From CAWBRT01 sp963814745 (lineage in GTDB: Bacteria > Acidobacteriota > Terriglobia > Terriglobales > Acidobacteriaceae), in NCBI GenBank assembly GCA_963814745.1, contig CAWFEA010000004.1, positions 806,001 through 870,000 on the forward strand: a DNA stretch of 64,000 nucleotides, written 5' to 3'. The translations under genes and the position numbers were made by a program. A model generated the notes under the pieces. It was not told the DNA's origin. It ran no database searches and saw only the letters and a program-made list of their open reading frames with translations. This document shows, in pieces, positions 9,052 through 17,237 of the stretch. Every line of letters starts with the position of its first letter. Positions within the stretch are counted from its first letter, which is position 1.

Positions 9052-9129
9052 GAAGCCAAGCCAAGAAAAATGCCAAAGCCCCTCGTGAGGACTTCAGCCA
9101 AACCGCTGTGCGCGAGAAGCAACACTGGA

Positions 9130-10353
9130 TCAGGATGTCGGCCATGTTTGCACGGCCAGTTTCGCCAGTTTTGCCTGTCTATCTTTAATGTCCTTCACTC
9201 CCCATGTAGCGTATTGTGCAACTGCCGCAGTGAGGACGAATGCAGATTCCTTCAGGTGTTTCTTTTTGTCATTGAATGCGCTATTACCGATTAGCGCATT
9301 CTTTTTGGCCTGCAACAGGACCATATTACCGATACGCTTGGCCACTGCCGAGGCGGTTTCCGCGTCCATTTCTTCCCATGCCCCATCCGGGTTTGCGGGC
9401 AGAATGTGCTCAAGGTTTACGATATTTTCATCGTCATTGGGAATGTTTTCCGGTTCCGGCACATTCTTCGCTTTCTGCTCTAATGCTCTTAGCAGATAAC
9501 GCGCTAGGAACGCTTGTGAGACCCGTACATCACTAAACGCAGCCTCAAACAGGGCATCATTTGGCACGATATCGCTTAGTTTCTTCGCGAGCGCCTGTGC
9601 GGTTTTGATCTCTCGCTGCGCTACTTCTTGTGCTCTCTGAGCATAATTCCGATCCAATAATCCTCCGCGCTCCCCCACTATAAGAAAGCGTACAGACCAG
9701 AATACGAACTGCCTAAATGCGGCTTTAGCCTCTTTAACAGGAAAATGACGGAGAACGGCAAACATTAACGGCCTTATTTGCTCAACCCTTAAATCGCGAT
9801 TGATGGTAGAGATGTGCTTCCGGGTAGAGGTGCCGTATTCGTTCCACCTACTATGATCCGAATTGAACAGAGCGGCATAATTGTTTACGCCGTCTGCCAA
9901 TTCCTCCAGAAATTCCATAGCTCGTGACTCGCTATTTGCAAGTCCGCGTACCTTGCTGAAAATTTCTCGCTCTTTGGTGGGTCCAGTTTTGAGTATCAAA
10001 ACATGGTGCAGATATGTGACGGTAATCTCTGCTTGTCCGAGAGATTCAAGGACACCTACCATTTGCGCCCATTTTTGCTGCCCCTCCCGGATGCGATCTG
10101 AACTACAGAAGCTCAATAAACAATTCTTGATTAGGTCGGCCTGCGATGCCTTAAGGCCACGATCATTCAAGGTCTCAAACATCACGAAAGTATTGAAATG
10201 ATCTGGCACCCCCGAGCTGGCTTGTGATGCTCTGTATTTCTTGCCGTTGATCCGCAGACAGGAAGCCGCGCGAGTCCGCAGAAGCGAGGATGCCCTCAGC
10301 TTCGCGGCGGTGTGATTCCAGTTGCTTGCGCAGTCAAAAATGACTTCACTCAT
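9130..10353 (-). CDS. DUF262/DUF1524 protein (GmrSD-type restriction family), N-terminal part missing
   Basis: GmrSD-like proteins combine a DUF262 NTP-dependent domain with a DUF1524 HNH-type nuclease and restrict modified phage DNA. This 407-residue product has the late DUF262 motif VMFETLNDRGLKASQADLIKN near residue 60 and the DUF1524 nuclease block VNLEHILPANPD followed by RIGNMVLLQAKKNALIGNS near the C-terminus. The early DUF262 part with the DGQQR motif is absent: only about 45 unrelated-looking residues precede FETLNDRG. The start is well supported (GAGGAG 7 bases before ATG 10353), so an internal deletion is more likely than a wrong start. The protein is therefore probably inactive. 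It sits in the accessory zone of the island, after the small terminase. Confidence 0.8.
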   Translation of the reverse strand: MSEVIFDCASNWNHTAAKLRASSLLRTRAASCLRINGKKYRASQASSGVPDHFNTFVMFETLNDRGLKASQADLIKNCLLSFCSSDRIREGQQKWAQMVGVLESLGQAEITVTYLHHVLILKTGPTKEREIFSKVRGLANSESRAMEFLEELADGVNNYAALFNSDHSRWNEYGTSTRKHISTINRDLRVEQIRPLMFAVLRHFPVKEAKAAFRQFVFWSVRFLIVGERGGLLDRNYAQRAQEVAQREIKTAQALAKKLSDIVPNDALFEAAFSDVRVSQAFLARYLLRALEQKAKNVPEPENIPNDDENIVNLEHILPANPDGAWEEMDAETASAVAKRIGNMVLLQAKKNALIGNSAFNDKKKHLKESAFVLTAAVAQYATWGVKDIKDRQAKLAKLAVQTWPTS

Positions 10354-10516
10354 AAGAATCTCCTCAGAGAAAATTTGTTTTCCGTGGAGATGACTCCACG
10401 TTTGCTGCGACTGCGGCGCTCCGGCGGCTGTTGACGGACAACACGCAACGCTCTACTGCTCGGGAGCGACGGCTCCACTGCTAGGCCCTACATCTCGGAG
10501 GCTATGGCCTCCCGAT
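10354..10516. other. Short gap between the terminase and DUF262 genes
   Basis: GC-rich 160-base stretch. It has a small hairpin, GGAGGC/GCCTCC, near 10496-10512, but no T-run on either strand. No gene is seen. Confidence 0.4.
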
Positions 10517-10885
10517 TTATTCCAACCGCATGGCGCGAAGGTCCTCATCCGACAGCGGGACCAGGTCCGCCGGCCCCAGGGAGGCACTGCGGCCAGGCCC
10601 AGCGCCGGCGGGATCGGCGGATGATCGATCTACCTTCGTCCAAAATTTCGCGAAATATTTTTCGAAGACCTTTCGGCATTCGAGCTCAATCTGGAGCAGG
10701 GGGTGTGCATGTTTGGCGCCGGTACCTGGTGTCACTGAAATCATGCCCTCCTCAGCGATCACGGCAGCGGCGGAGTCGGCGCGGTCCAGCGCGAGTAAGG
10801 CATTGTTGAGCCGAGCCAATCCTGCGGGGTGGCTCATTGTTTGAGGCGCCAGAGCAAGCCAGAGCTCTTTTGCGGTGGCACTCAA
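10517..10885 (-). CDS. Phage terminase small subunit, P27 type, 5' end frame-broken
   Basis: Small terminases recognise the packaging site of phage DNA; satellites carry their own copy to redirect helper capsids. The product shows the P27-type pattern: AKELWLALAP, ARLNNALLALDRADSAAAVI, EEGMISV and HPLLQIELECRKVFEKYF. The recognised frame can only begin at TTG 10885. The normal N-terminal residues (REFEPPAGLSATA) continue upstream in the same frame without a start. A well-placed ATG at 10938, after GGGGAGGGGGGTGTG, is one base out of frame across an A-rich tract. So the real start is probably 10938 with a one-base frame break near 10920. No large terminase subunit is present. Confidence 0.65.
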   Translation of the reverse strand: MSATAKELWLALAPQTMSHPAGLARLNNALLALDRADSAAAVIAEEGMISVTPGTGAKHAHPLLQIELECRKVFEKYFAKFWTKVDRSSADPAGAGPGRSASLGPADLVPLSDEDLRAMRLE

Positions 10886-11074
10886 GCCCGCTGGCGGCTC
10901 AAACTCGCGTTTTCGCGAAACTTTTTTCTTTTTTTCATCACACCCCCCTCCCCAATTTCGCGCCTATGCGCGCGTTGTGCCCACGCGGTCCCCAAAGCGG
11001 CATTCCCTGGGGTTTTGACCCGCCCCCCATCTTCACCCGCGGGCCGGCCCGCGCGACGCATAAAGCACCAGGCA

Positions 11075-11254
11075 TCAGTTACTTATGCCCTGCGCTCCGC
11101 CTGTCTGTGTCGCTGTGTTGTGTTGTGCGGCTAAAGACAGCGCCTCGATTTCACCGCACAGCACGCACGCCACAAGCGATGGCGACGGCCCGGCAGACTC
11201 ATCCAGCGCAATGACCCGATGCTCGGCACGGCTGCCTTTACCCTTTGCGTTCAT
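11075..11254 (-). CDS. Short island protein, coupled to the zinc-ribbon gene
   Basis: A 59-residue frame whose ATG overlaps the stop of the preceding gene as TGATG, a common coupling arrangement. Its first residues, MNAKGKGSRAEHRVIAL, resemble the beginning of small resolvase/VRR-type nucleases. The rest does not match, so it may be a truncated nuclease. The remaining stretch to 10939 has no recognisable gene. Confidence 0.4.
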   Translation of the reverse strand: MNAKGKGSRAEHRVIALDESAGPSPSLVACVLCGEIEALSLAAQHNTATQTGGAQGISN

Positions 11255-11457
11255 CAGTGCACCCGCCGCGCTCTTGCCTCGTCGATTTCCAGCAACCCGC
11301 ACGATTCGCACTCGTAATTTCCCTGATTGTTCCGGCGGTACAGGTGGAACGAACCGCACCGCGGGCAATGCGGGAACGAAGATGCACCAGAAACAGCGTT
11401 CCGATCGAGGCAAGTGTCAAATGTGTCGCGATCGCTTTTTCCGTTCTTTTTCAGCAC
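11254..11457 (-). CDS. Small zinc-ribbon protein
   Basis: A 67-residue protein with one CxxC...CxxC zinc ribbon: FPHCPRCGSFHLYRRNNQGN followed by YECESCGLLE. GTG 11457 is chosen because GGAGGTGA lies 4 bases upstream. It overlaps the last codons of the preceding gene by 7 bases, implying coupled translation. Such ribbons usually bind nucleic acid; the role on the island is unknown. Confidence 0.6.
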   Translation of the reverse strand: MLKKNGKSDRDTFDTCLDRNAVSGASSFPHCPRCGSFHLYRRNNQGNYECESCGLLEIDEARARRVH

Positions 11458-11852
11458 TTGTTCACCTCCAGCGTGATGCCGCACTGCTCGAGGCGCTCTA
11501 GGATGTCGCGCACACTACGATGGCCAGCTAACCACCGCTTGCCCTTCATTGCGGCCTGAAGCTCGCTCAGGCTGGCCACGATGAAGTTGTCCATGTCCAC
11601 CACTACCGAGTAGGCGGTGAGGATTACGGGGGACGCCTTCGGGTTCCACTCCACGATAGAGACGCCAGGGGGCATCTGCGGAATCACGGCCCGATGGCGG
11701 AGCAGTTCCACAACGTCCGCCTTGAGCCGGCGCAGCTCGGGGACAAGGCACTCGTCTTCGGCGCGTAGCTCGTATCGGACGCCGTCGTTGCCGATGAGCA
11801 CCAGCCGGCCGCCGGTCGATTCGATAGTGGTGATGAGTTCGGCGGCGGTCAT
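11451..11852 (-). CDS. Island protein with TubC-like N-terminal docking motif
   Basis: A 133-residue protein read directly after the helicase; its ATG overlaps the helicase stop as TGATG (base 11852 shared). The N-terminal 50 residues (MTAAELITTIESTGGRLVLI ... LRRLKADVVELLRH) resemble the small helical TubC-type docking fold often seen in phage and island proteins. The C-terminal part (VDMDNFIVASLSELQAAMKG) is not recognised. Position in a tightly coupled replication operon suggests an accessory replication or control role, by inference. Confidence 0.6.
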   Translation of the reverse strand: MTAAELITTIESTGGRLVLIGNDGVRYELRAEDECLVPELRRLKADVVELLRHRAVIPQMPPGVSIVEWNPKASPVILTAYSVVVDMDNFIVASLSELQAAMKGKRWLAGHRSVRDILERLEQCGITLEVNKC

Positions 11853-13558
11853 CAGATCTTCCCCACAACGGCCGCTTTTACCGTCCGTTTCTTTTGTTCT
11901 GGGCTTGCAACCGTTACAGGCGTTACAACCCGCGCATCGTGCACGAACTGAGTGCACGGGTTGGTGCACGATTTGTCGTATTCCGCCTCCCGACTGTCCC
12001 CAGTTGACTGTCCACTGTCCACACCTAAGGGTGTGGGACAGTGGACACTGCTCCCACCACTGTCCGGCCACTGTCCGGACTGTCCGGACAGTGGACACTC
12101 AACTAACGGGCCGTAGAGGATTGCACCCCGTGGCCCGTCTTTTTTTACCCAGGGAACATCGCGACTTGCCTTTAACAGTTCCTCGGCCCGCGATTTGTGA
12201 ATTCCAGCTTCGACGCCTAGACGAACGATTGTTCTTTGTGTCTCCCAGGGATGGGCTGAAATTATGTCGCCCAGAGTGTCTATCTCGCTCCGCCGCTTTG
12301 TGGCCGCCGCCGCACCCGGCTCAGTAGTAATCACAAAGTCGCCCAGCTCGTTAATAAACGGCTGGCCTGTGATGTGAAAAGGCGCAGTGCACTCGAAGTC
12401 TCTGGCCTTGACGCACTGGACACGGATTTCGTTTTTCTCCTGGTCAACGCACTTCAAGCCGTAAACGACATCGGCCATTGCGCCCAGGTCACCAGTTCCC
12501 CGGAGGACGTTTTCCAGAGTCATTTCCTCAACCGATGCCGTAGACTTCGCGCTGTGGTGTAATCCGAGTACTGCTTTGGCGCCACCTTTAATCAGCCGGC
12601 AAAAAGCATCCATGAGTGCCTGATTTTCCGTTGCACTGTTCTCATCCTTTGCCTGCGAAAATCTGATAGCGGTATCGAGAATGACTGCGGACCTCAAGGC
12701 TTTGACCGCCGCCAGCAGTCGCGGATCGTCTAGCCTGAGCAGCCCGTCTTTGATCGTGCGGCACAAGAAGAGGTCATCGGGCATTCCCAGCCTGTCTAGG
12801 CGTGCCCGGAATGACTTTTCACCTGCCTCAGGGACCAGATACAAAACAGCCACTTTTTCAGGCACCCGCCATCTGTTAAGAAAGAGCCGCCCCGTGGTTA
12901 AGGCCTTCGCTATGCTCAAAGCGAGCCACGTTTTTCCGGTGAACGCTAAGCCGCCGATGAACCCGATTCCCTCGGGCAGAATTTCGTCAATCAGAAAGGG
13001 CAAATCTCCCTGCTCCATTTCGTGACGCGACTTGAATAAGGCCCGCCAGTCCTGCTCCGGCCCCGCGTCTTTGCGCAAGAACTCCGCAAGATCTGAAACC
13101 TCGGAAACGATCTGATTGGCGTCTGCTCCGGGCTCGAGCGCGCCCTGCATGATGGTGTTGGCCGCGCGGACGACGCTGCGCATAAGCGACTTGTCCCGCA
13201 CAAGGCGAACGTAATGTTCAATGCTGCTGCGGCGCGGCGTGCCGTCGGTGAGTGACGAGAGATAGGCGACGCCGCCCACCGCCTCCAGTTTCTTGTGGCG
13301 GCTCAGTTCTTCGCTAAGCGTAACGATGTCGATGGGCCGATTGGTATCGGCCATCTCGAGCATTCTGGAATATATGCGCCGGTGCGCATCGAGAAAGAAA
13401 TCGTCGGGCTTGAGGGCGGCGCCGGCGTCGGTGTAAAGCGTGTTATCCAGCAAAATCGCGCCTAGCAGCGAACGCTCGGCCTCGACATTCGCCGGCAAGC
13501 TGTCCAGCGGCTCACGCCGACTGCGCGCCGGCCCGCGTTTGTCGCGAGGCTTGCTCAC
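11852..13558 (-). CDS. Replication helicase with DnaB N-terminal domain and RepA/RecA-like ATPase
   Basis: The 568-residue protein probably unwinds the island origin. Residues about 18-130 are a DnaB-type N-terminal domain (LPANVEAERSLLGAILLDN, RPIDIVTLSEEL, KLEAVGGVAYL). A RecA-like core follows, with Walker A GLAFTGKT (203-210), Walker B AVILDTAIRF and a GLHHSAKS sensor-like segment. The C-terminal 90 residues are low-complexity and coincide with an array of TGTCC repeats in the DNA. It starts at GTG 13558 directly after the TAA of the Xis-like gene and ends overlapping the next ATG, so the genes form one operon. The combination of DnaB-N with a RepA-like core is common in satellites and plasmids. 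Confidence 0.85.
   Translation of the reverse strand: MSKPRDKRGPARSRREPLDSLPANVEAERSLLGAILLDNTLYTDAGAALKPDDFFLDAHRRIYSRMLEMADTNRPIDIVTLSEELSRHKKLEAVGGVAYLSSLTDGTPRRSSIEHYVRLVRDKSLMRSVVRAANTIMQGALEPGADANQIVSEVSDLAEFLRKDAGPEQDWRALFKSRHEMEQGDLPFLIDEILPEGIGFIGGLAFTGKTWLALSIAKALTTGRLFLNRWRVPEKVAVLYLVPEAGEKSFRARLDRLGMPDDLFLCRTIKDGLLRLDDPRLLAAVKALRSAVILDTAIRFSQAKDENSATENQALMDAFCRLIKGGAKAVLGLHHSAKSTASVEEMTLENVLRGTGDLGAMADVVYGLKCVDQEKNEIRVQCVKARDFECTAPFHITGQPFINELGDFVITTEPGAAAATKRRSEIDTLGDIISAHPWETQRTIVRLGVEAGIHKSRAEELLKASRDVPWVKKDGPRGAILYGPLVECPLSGQSGQWPDSGGSSVHCPTPLGVDSGQSTGDSREAEYDKSCTNPCTQFVHDARVVTPVTVASPEQKKRTVKAAVVGKI
11994..12098. repeat. Array of CTGTCC/GGACAG repeats, possible origin iterons
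   Basis: About eight copies of CTGTCC or its complement lie in both orientations within 105 bases inside the 3' end of the helicase gene, several extended to ACTGTCCRG. The copies form nested palindromes such as GGACTGTCCGGACAGTGG. Satellites often keep the origin beside or inside the replication gene, so an iteron role is plausible but untested. Confidence 0.5.
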
Positions 13559-13807
13559 TTACTTCGCCTCGCCGCGCTTCCGCTTTTCGCCAACGCCCTC
13601 TTGCTGTGCGCGGGCGATCGTTTTGCTCGAAACCATGACGCGGCCGCCAATGTAAACGACAGGCAGCTTGCCTGCGGCGGCCAGCCGGCGCAATGTGTAG
13701 ATACTCACTCCCAGGGCCTTAGACGCTCGGTCCAGGCCCATCAGGAAGATTGCTACTTCTTGTTCGCTGACCACTATCTCAGCCTCCGGTTTCTGATTGC
13801 TGCTCAC
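13559..13807 (-). CDS. Excisionase/AlpA-like HTH protein
   Basis: An 82-residue protein with a winged-HTH of the excisionase type: MGLDRASKALGVSIYTLRRL, then AAAGKLPVVYIGGRVMV. Such small proteins bend DNA at att sites to direct excision and often control the adjacent promoter. It is the first gene of the leftward operon, directly before the helicase, and is divergent from the zinc-finger gene with only 55 bases between starts. This is the place of the AlpA-like regulator in phage-inducible islands. Confidence 0.75.
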   Translation of the reverse strand: MSSNQKPEAEIVVSEQEVAIFLMGLDRASKALGVSIYTLRRLAAAGKLPVVYIGGRVMVSSKTIARAQQEGVGEKRKRGEAK

Positions 13808-13823
13808 TGCGTATTAAGTTTGC

Positions 13824-13852
13824 TTGACAATGCGGCTGTTTGCGTTTAATCT
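13824..13852 (+). promoter_or_regulatory. Near-consensus sigma-70 promoter of the zinc-finger/integrase unit
   Basis: TTGACA (13824-13829) and TAATCT (13847-13852) are separated by exactly 17 bases. Transcription would begin near 13859, only a few bases before ATG 13863, so the mRNA would be nearly leaderless. It lies within the 55-base divergent gap, where the Xis-like protein could act on both directions. Confidence 0.65.
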
Positions 13853-13862
13853 TTTTTAACCT

Positions 13863-14540
13863 ATGGTTGTCATAGATTACAGGGTGTTAAAAAATTGGGG
13901 TGGTCATAAGTGGCTGGTGCAGTGGCTCAACTCCCCAGGTGCGAGCGATGCGAAGAAGCGCATCATGCAAGCCCTTGATCTCACGCACGCCATTCTTGAG
14001 CGGTCGGCACAACGCGACGAACGTTATGGGCTCAGTGACGAAGATTACGATTTCCTCGAAAAACACCGAGCCAAAATCGACACCGTTTTGTCCAGGTTTT
14101 CTGCTGTGCCGGCCTTGAGGGGTCTGGACGTCATGCATCTCGATAGCGCGTACTTCCATTGGGTGCCAGCGGACAAGAAAGCTGATTCTCATGAATGGAG
14201 CGCAGTCTGTGCGCTGATGACACTTGGGGAACAAGGCCAGCTCGTAAGAATTCGCCGTTGCGAACTCGAGGATTGCCGAAAGTGGTACTACGGAAAGTCA
14301 CCGCTCAAGAAGTTCTGCTCGACAGCCTGCAAGCAAAAACACAAAGGTCAACAACCGACATTCAAGGCCAACCGGCGCGACTACGCGCGCGACTACTACC
14401 GAAAATTCTCTGGGAAGGGCGCAGAGAGGTATCGAAAATGGCTCCGCATGAACCACCTAGAGTCGAACGACGCAAACTATCTCAAGTGGCGCTCTGAACT
14501 GAAATCTGCAGCAAGGAGGAAACCGTACGGCAAGAGGTAA
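13863..14540 (+). CDS. CGNR-type zinc-finger protein
   Basis: A 225-residue protein whose central part has a zinc-binding motif RRCELEDCRKWYYGKSPLKK then FCSTACKQKHK, typical of CGNR/ABATE zinc fingers used in transcription regulators. The C-terminal 60 residues are basic and aromatic. It is the first gene downstream of the strong promoter at 13824 and overlaps the beginning of the integrase reading frame. A regulatory role on the island is inferred from the fold and position. Confidence 0.65.
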   Translation: MVVIDYRVLKNWGGHKWLVQWLNSPGASDAKKRIMQALDLTHAILERSAQRDERYGLSDEDYDFLEKHRAKIDTVLSRFSAVPALRGLDVMHLDSAYFHWVPADKKADSHEWSAVCALMTLGEQGQLVRIRRCELEDCRKWYYGKSPLKKFCSTACKQKHKGQQPTFKANRRDYARDYYRKFSGKGAERYRKWLRMNHLESNDANYLKWRSELKSAARRKPYGKR

Positions 14541-14691
14541 AGATAACCTCTATCGACGTGAAGGCGACATCCTGCACTTCCGATACAAGGATGTCGATGG
14601 CACCTGGAAAGAGAAATCGACGGGCAAGCGTGACCGTGTCGAGGCGAGGGGTTTCAAAAAGAAATTTCTTCGCCAACTTGAGGATGGCACC

Positions 14692-15780
14692 TTGCCAAAC
14701 GAAAAGGCGGAACAGACCGTCACCCAGACCTGCACGCGCTGGGTTGAGCAGCATGCCGCCAACCACACGTCACAGAAAGCACGGGCGAACGAATTATCAA
14801 CCCTTCGCCAGCTCACCCAGCGGCTCGGCACACGAAAACTGAAAAGCCTTACCCTTGATGATCTCAAAGATTATCAACGGCTCCGCCGGGAGCAGGTCAA
14901 AGAATGTATTGTCAACGTCGAACTCCGCATCCTCATCAACGTTTTGAAAGAAGCGAACCTCTGGCGCCGGATCGGGGAGCACTATAAGCGCCTCAAGCAA
15001 CCGGAGAGCGATGTGGGTGTAGCCCTCACGGATAAACAGTTGGCGCACCTGGAAGCGACGGCAGCCACAAAAGACTCCTGGCAGGTCGCCTACTACGCGG
15101 AGGCGCTCGCGGCCAATACCGGACTTCGCGGCGGTGAGATAAAGCGTTTGCAGTTCGGGGCAGTGGACCTGGAGAAACGCCGGATTCGCGTGGTGCGCGT
15201 CACAACGAAAAGCAATGCCGGCGCCCGTCTGGTGGAACTGAATCAGGCGGCCACGGAAGCAGCATGTAAGCTGTACGTTCGGGCGCAACAGCTCGGAGCG
15301 AAGGAACCGGAACACTATCTGCTGCCGGCGGACCTTAGCCGCCATACCAAGGCAGGCGATCCGCTGAAAGGCGGCCGCGGCTTCGACGTGACGCGCCATC
15401 AAATGTCTTGGGATACTGCTTGGCGTCATCTGCGCCAGGCGGCAGCCGATGGCATCAGGGAAGCCGCCGCAAAGGAAAACCGCGATCTCACCGTCCAGGA
15501 ACGCGAGACGATTGCCCTTTTTGAGCACCTGCGATTCCACTCGATGCGCCACTCGTTCATCACTCTGATGGCCGAGCGTGGCGTGCCCCTCCTGGTCGTG
15601 GGAGCGATGGTCGGCCACATGTCAGCCGCGATGGTCCGCCACTACACCCACATCTGCAATCAGGCGGCCCGCAAAGCGGTTGAATTGCTCGACAAAAAAC
15701 CGGTAGAGAGCTCGTTTGTGGAGGATTTTGTGGAGGAAAAAAGAAGCCGCCAATCGGCAGCCTCTAAGTCGTTGAATTGA
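14692..15780 (+). CDS. Tyrosine integrase of the tRNA-Val island
   Basis: The enzyme recombines attP with the tRNA-Val gene. All catalytic elements are present: Arg in NTGLRGGEIKRLQF, HxxR in FHSMRHSFITLM, then VGHMSAAMVRHYTH with His and the Tyr nucleophile. The first standard start in this frame is TTG 14692, but family-like sequence (NLYRREGDILHFRYKDVDGT) begins earlier in the same frame, which is open from 14503. AAGGAGG at 14513-14519 precedes this region, yet no ATG, GTG or TTG follows; a rare start (ACG 14527) or a base error is possible. The stop ends at 15780, directly next to attR. It overlaps the zinc-finger gene if the longer form is used. Confidence 0.9.
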   Translation: MPNEKAEQTVTQTCTRWVEQHAANHTSQKARANELSTLRQLTQRLGTRKLKSLTLDDLKDYQRLRREQVKECIVNVELRILINVLKEANLWRRIGEHYKRLKQPESDVGVALTDKQLAHLEATAATKDSWQVAYYAEALAANTGLRGGEIKRLQFGAVDLEKRRIRVVRVTTKSNAGARLVELNQAATEAACKLYVRAQQLGAKEPEHYLLPADLSRHTKAGDPLKGGRGFDVTRHQMSWDTAWRHLRQAAADGIREAAAKENRDLTVQERETIALFEHLRFHSMRHSFITLMAERGVPLLVVGAMVGHMSAAMVRHYTHICNQAARKAVELLDKKPVESSFVEDFVEEKRSRQSAASKSLN

Positions 15781-15855
<75 letters not shown>

Positions 15856-15932
15856 ACTGCTGTTGATTTTATCACTTGCGGACCCTCCAGAATACCGACC
15901 GTACCAAACCGTACCAAATTTCTCGTGAATTT

Positions 15933-16736
15933 TTACGCGCCGGCCGCCAGCTCCGGCTTCGCCGTCAGCTCGCGATAGATCGCATCCTGCGTCTGTTTGA
16001 CGCTCTCCTCGATCTGCTGCCTATAGACGTTGACGGTAGTGTCTGCCTTGCTGTGTCCCAGGATTCCCTGCACATCCTTGACGCCACCCTTTTTCTGGGC
16101 CAGCGTCGCCATCCTGCGCCGCAGCACCTGGAAATTCAGCTTCGCCAGCCCCAACTGCTCGGCCAGCTTCTTCAGTACCCGGGCGCGATAGTTGTCCGTG
16201 CGGATAAAGCCGTTCTTCTTCGCCCCGTTGTGCTTGCGCGCATTGGGGAAGATGAACGCTTCCGGCGAGCGATCGGGGCACTCCTGCTTCCACAGCCACA
16301 GCTCGTTCGCCAACCCTTCGGGAAGGTGCACCGTCCGTAATGACTGCTTGGTCTTGCCGAAGTCGCGCAGCTTGCCCCGGTAGGCAGTCTGGCTGACGGT
16401 GAGCGTGCGCGCATCCATGTCGAATCCGCTCCACCGCAGCGCGAACAATTCGCTCGGGCGAAACGTCTCCGTCATGTCCAGCGTCAACAGGATGCGATCC
16501 CGGAGCGGAACCGACGCCAGCACCAGCCGCAGCTGATCCCAGCTCAGCGTGGTCTTGTCCACCGCCCGCAGCTGGTTGGGTAGGACTAGCTTTCGTGCCG
16601 GATTTTTCTCGACAAAATCCTGCTCGATCGCCTCCTCGAAGATTGCCTTCAAGTAGAAGCGGCCGTGCGCCACCCGCCCCGCCGAAAGCGTCTTGGCCAG
16701 CTCGTTGCGATGTGCCCGCTGAGTGCTCCCCGTTTG
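15933..16736 (-). pseudogene. Second tyrosine integrase, N-terminally truncated
   Basis: The frame encodes a recombinase catalytic domain: Arg in TETFRPSELFALRW, the block LNFQVLRRRMATLA where the usual HxxR His is replaced, and LGHSKADTTVNVYRQ with the Tyr. The recognisable family sequence extends from GSTQRAHRNELAKT, but the frame closes at a TGA near 16737 and the N-terminal DNA-arm and core-binding domains are missing. The first in-frame start is at 16673. It is unrelated in detail to the island integrase and belongs to a second, decayed element on the other side of the tRNA. Confidence 0.75.
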
Positions 16737-16857
16737 TCATAGCGATGTTATTTTTCGTCTCGCATGATGAATGACACAACTCGCACGCATCGACTATGGT
16801 CGTTTTGTGAAAAATCTACGGCCGACGTGCGCCGTATTAAGAGAAGGAAGAAGCACA

Positions 16858-17082
16858 ATGGCAAACGTCATTACCGGAATGCTGGACGATGAGCTTTATC
16901 CAGCACCGCCAATTTCAGCGCAGGCCGCTGCCAATTTTTTGGGGTGGCATGTCAGGACAGTACTGCGCAAGGCGAGAGCAGGCGAGATCCCCGCTCACGC
17001 TGTCGGCGAAGGGCGCCGCAAGCGGTGGTTCTTTTTTATTTCAGAGCTAATCAGGTGGCTCCGATCGAAGGGTAAAAAATAA
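16858..17082 (+). CDS. Excisionase/AlpA-like HTH protein of the second island
   Basis: A 74-residue protein with a DNA-binding fold of the Xis type: PISAQAAANFLGWHVRTVLR then KARAGEIPAHAVGEGRRKRW. ATG 16858 follows GAAGGAAG at proper spacing; a longer frame to 16771 lacks a site. It lies divergent from the truncated integrase, so the pair is probably the int/xis end of an old element. Confidence 0.65.
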   Translation: MANVITGMLDDELYPAPPISAQAAANFLGWHVRTVLRKARAGEIPAHAVGEGRRKRWFFFISELIRWLRSKGKK

Positions 17083-17237
17083 TCGACGCGGGCCGGCAAT
17101 GTGGGTTACGACAGCAAGCTACCGAAGTCGCTGGTCTCTGCTAATGGCTCACCAGGAATCTGCGATGCTGCCGGAACGCTATCCGAAAGCTGCAGTCGGC
17201 GCGTTGCCCCGCCTGGTGGGTCGTTTAGCGCGAACAG

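Noticed and set aside
11994..12098. CRISPR-like reading of the TGTCC array
   Set aside because: Repeats are 6-10 bases, in both orientations, without constant spacers and without cas genes.
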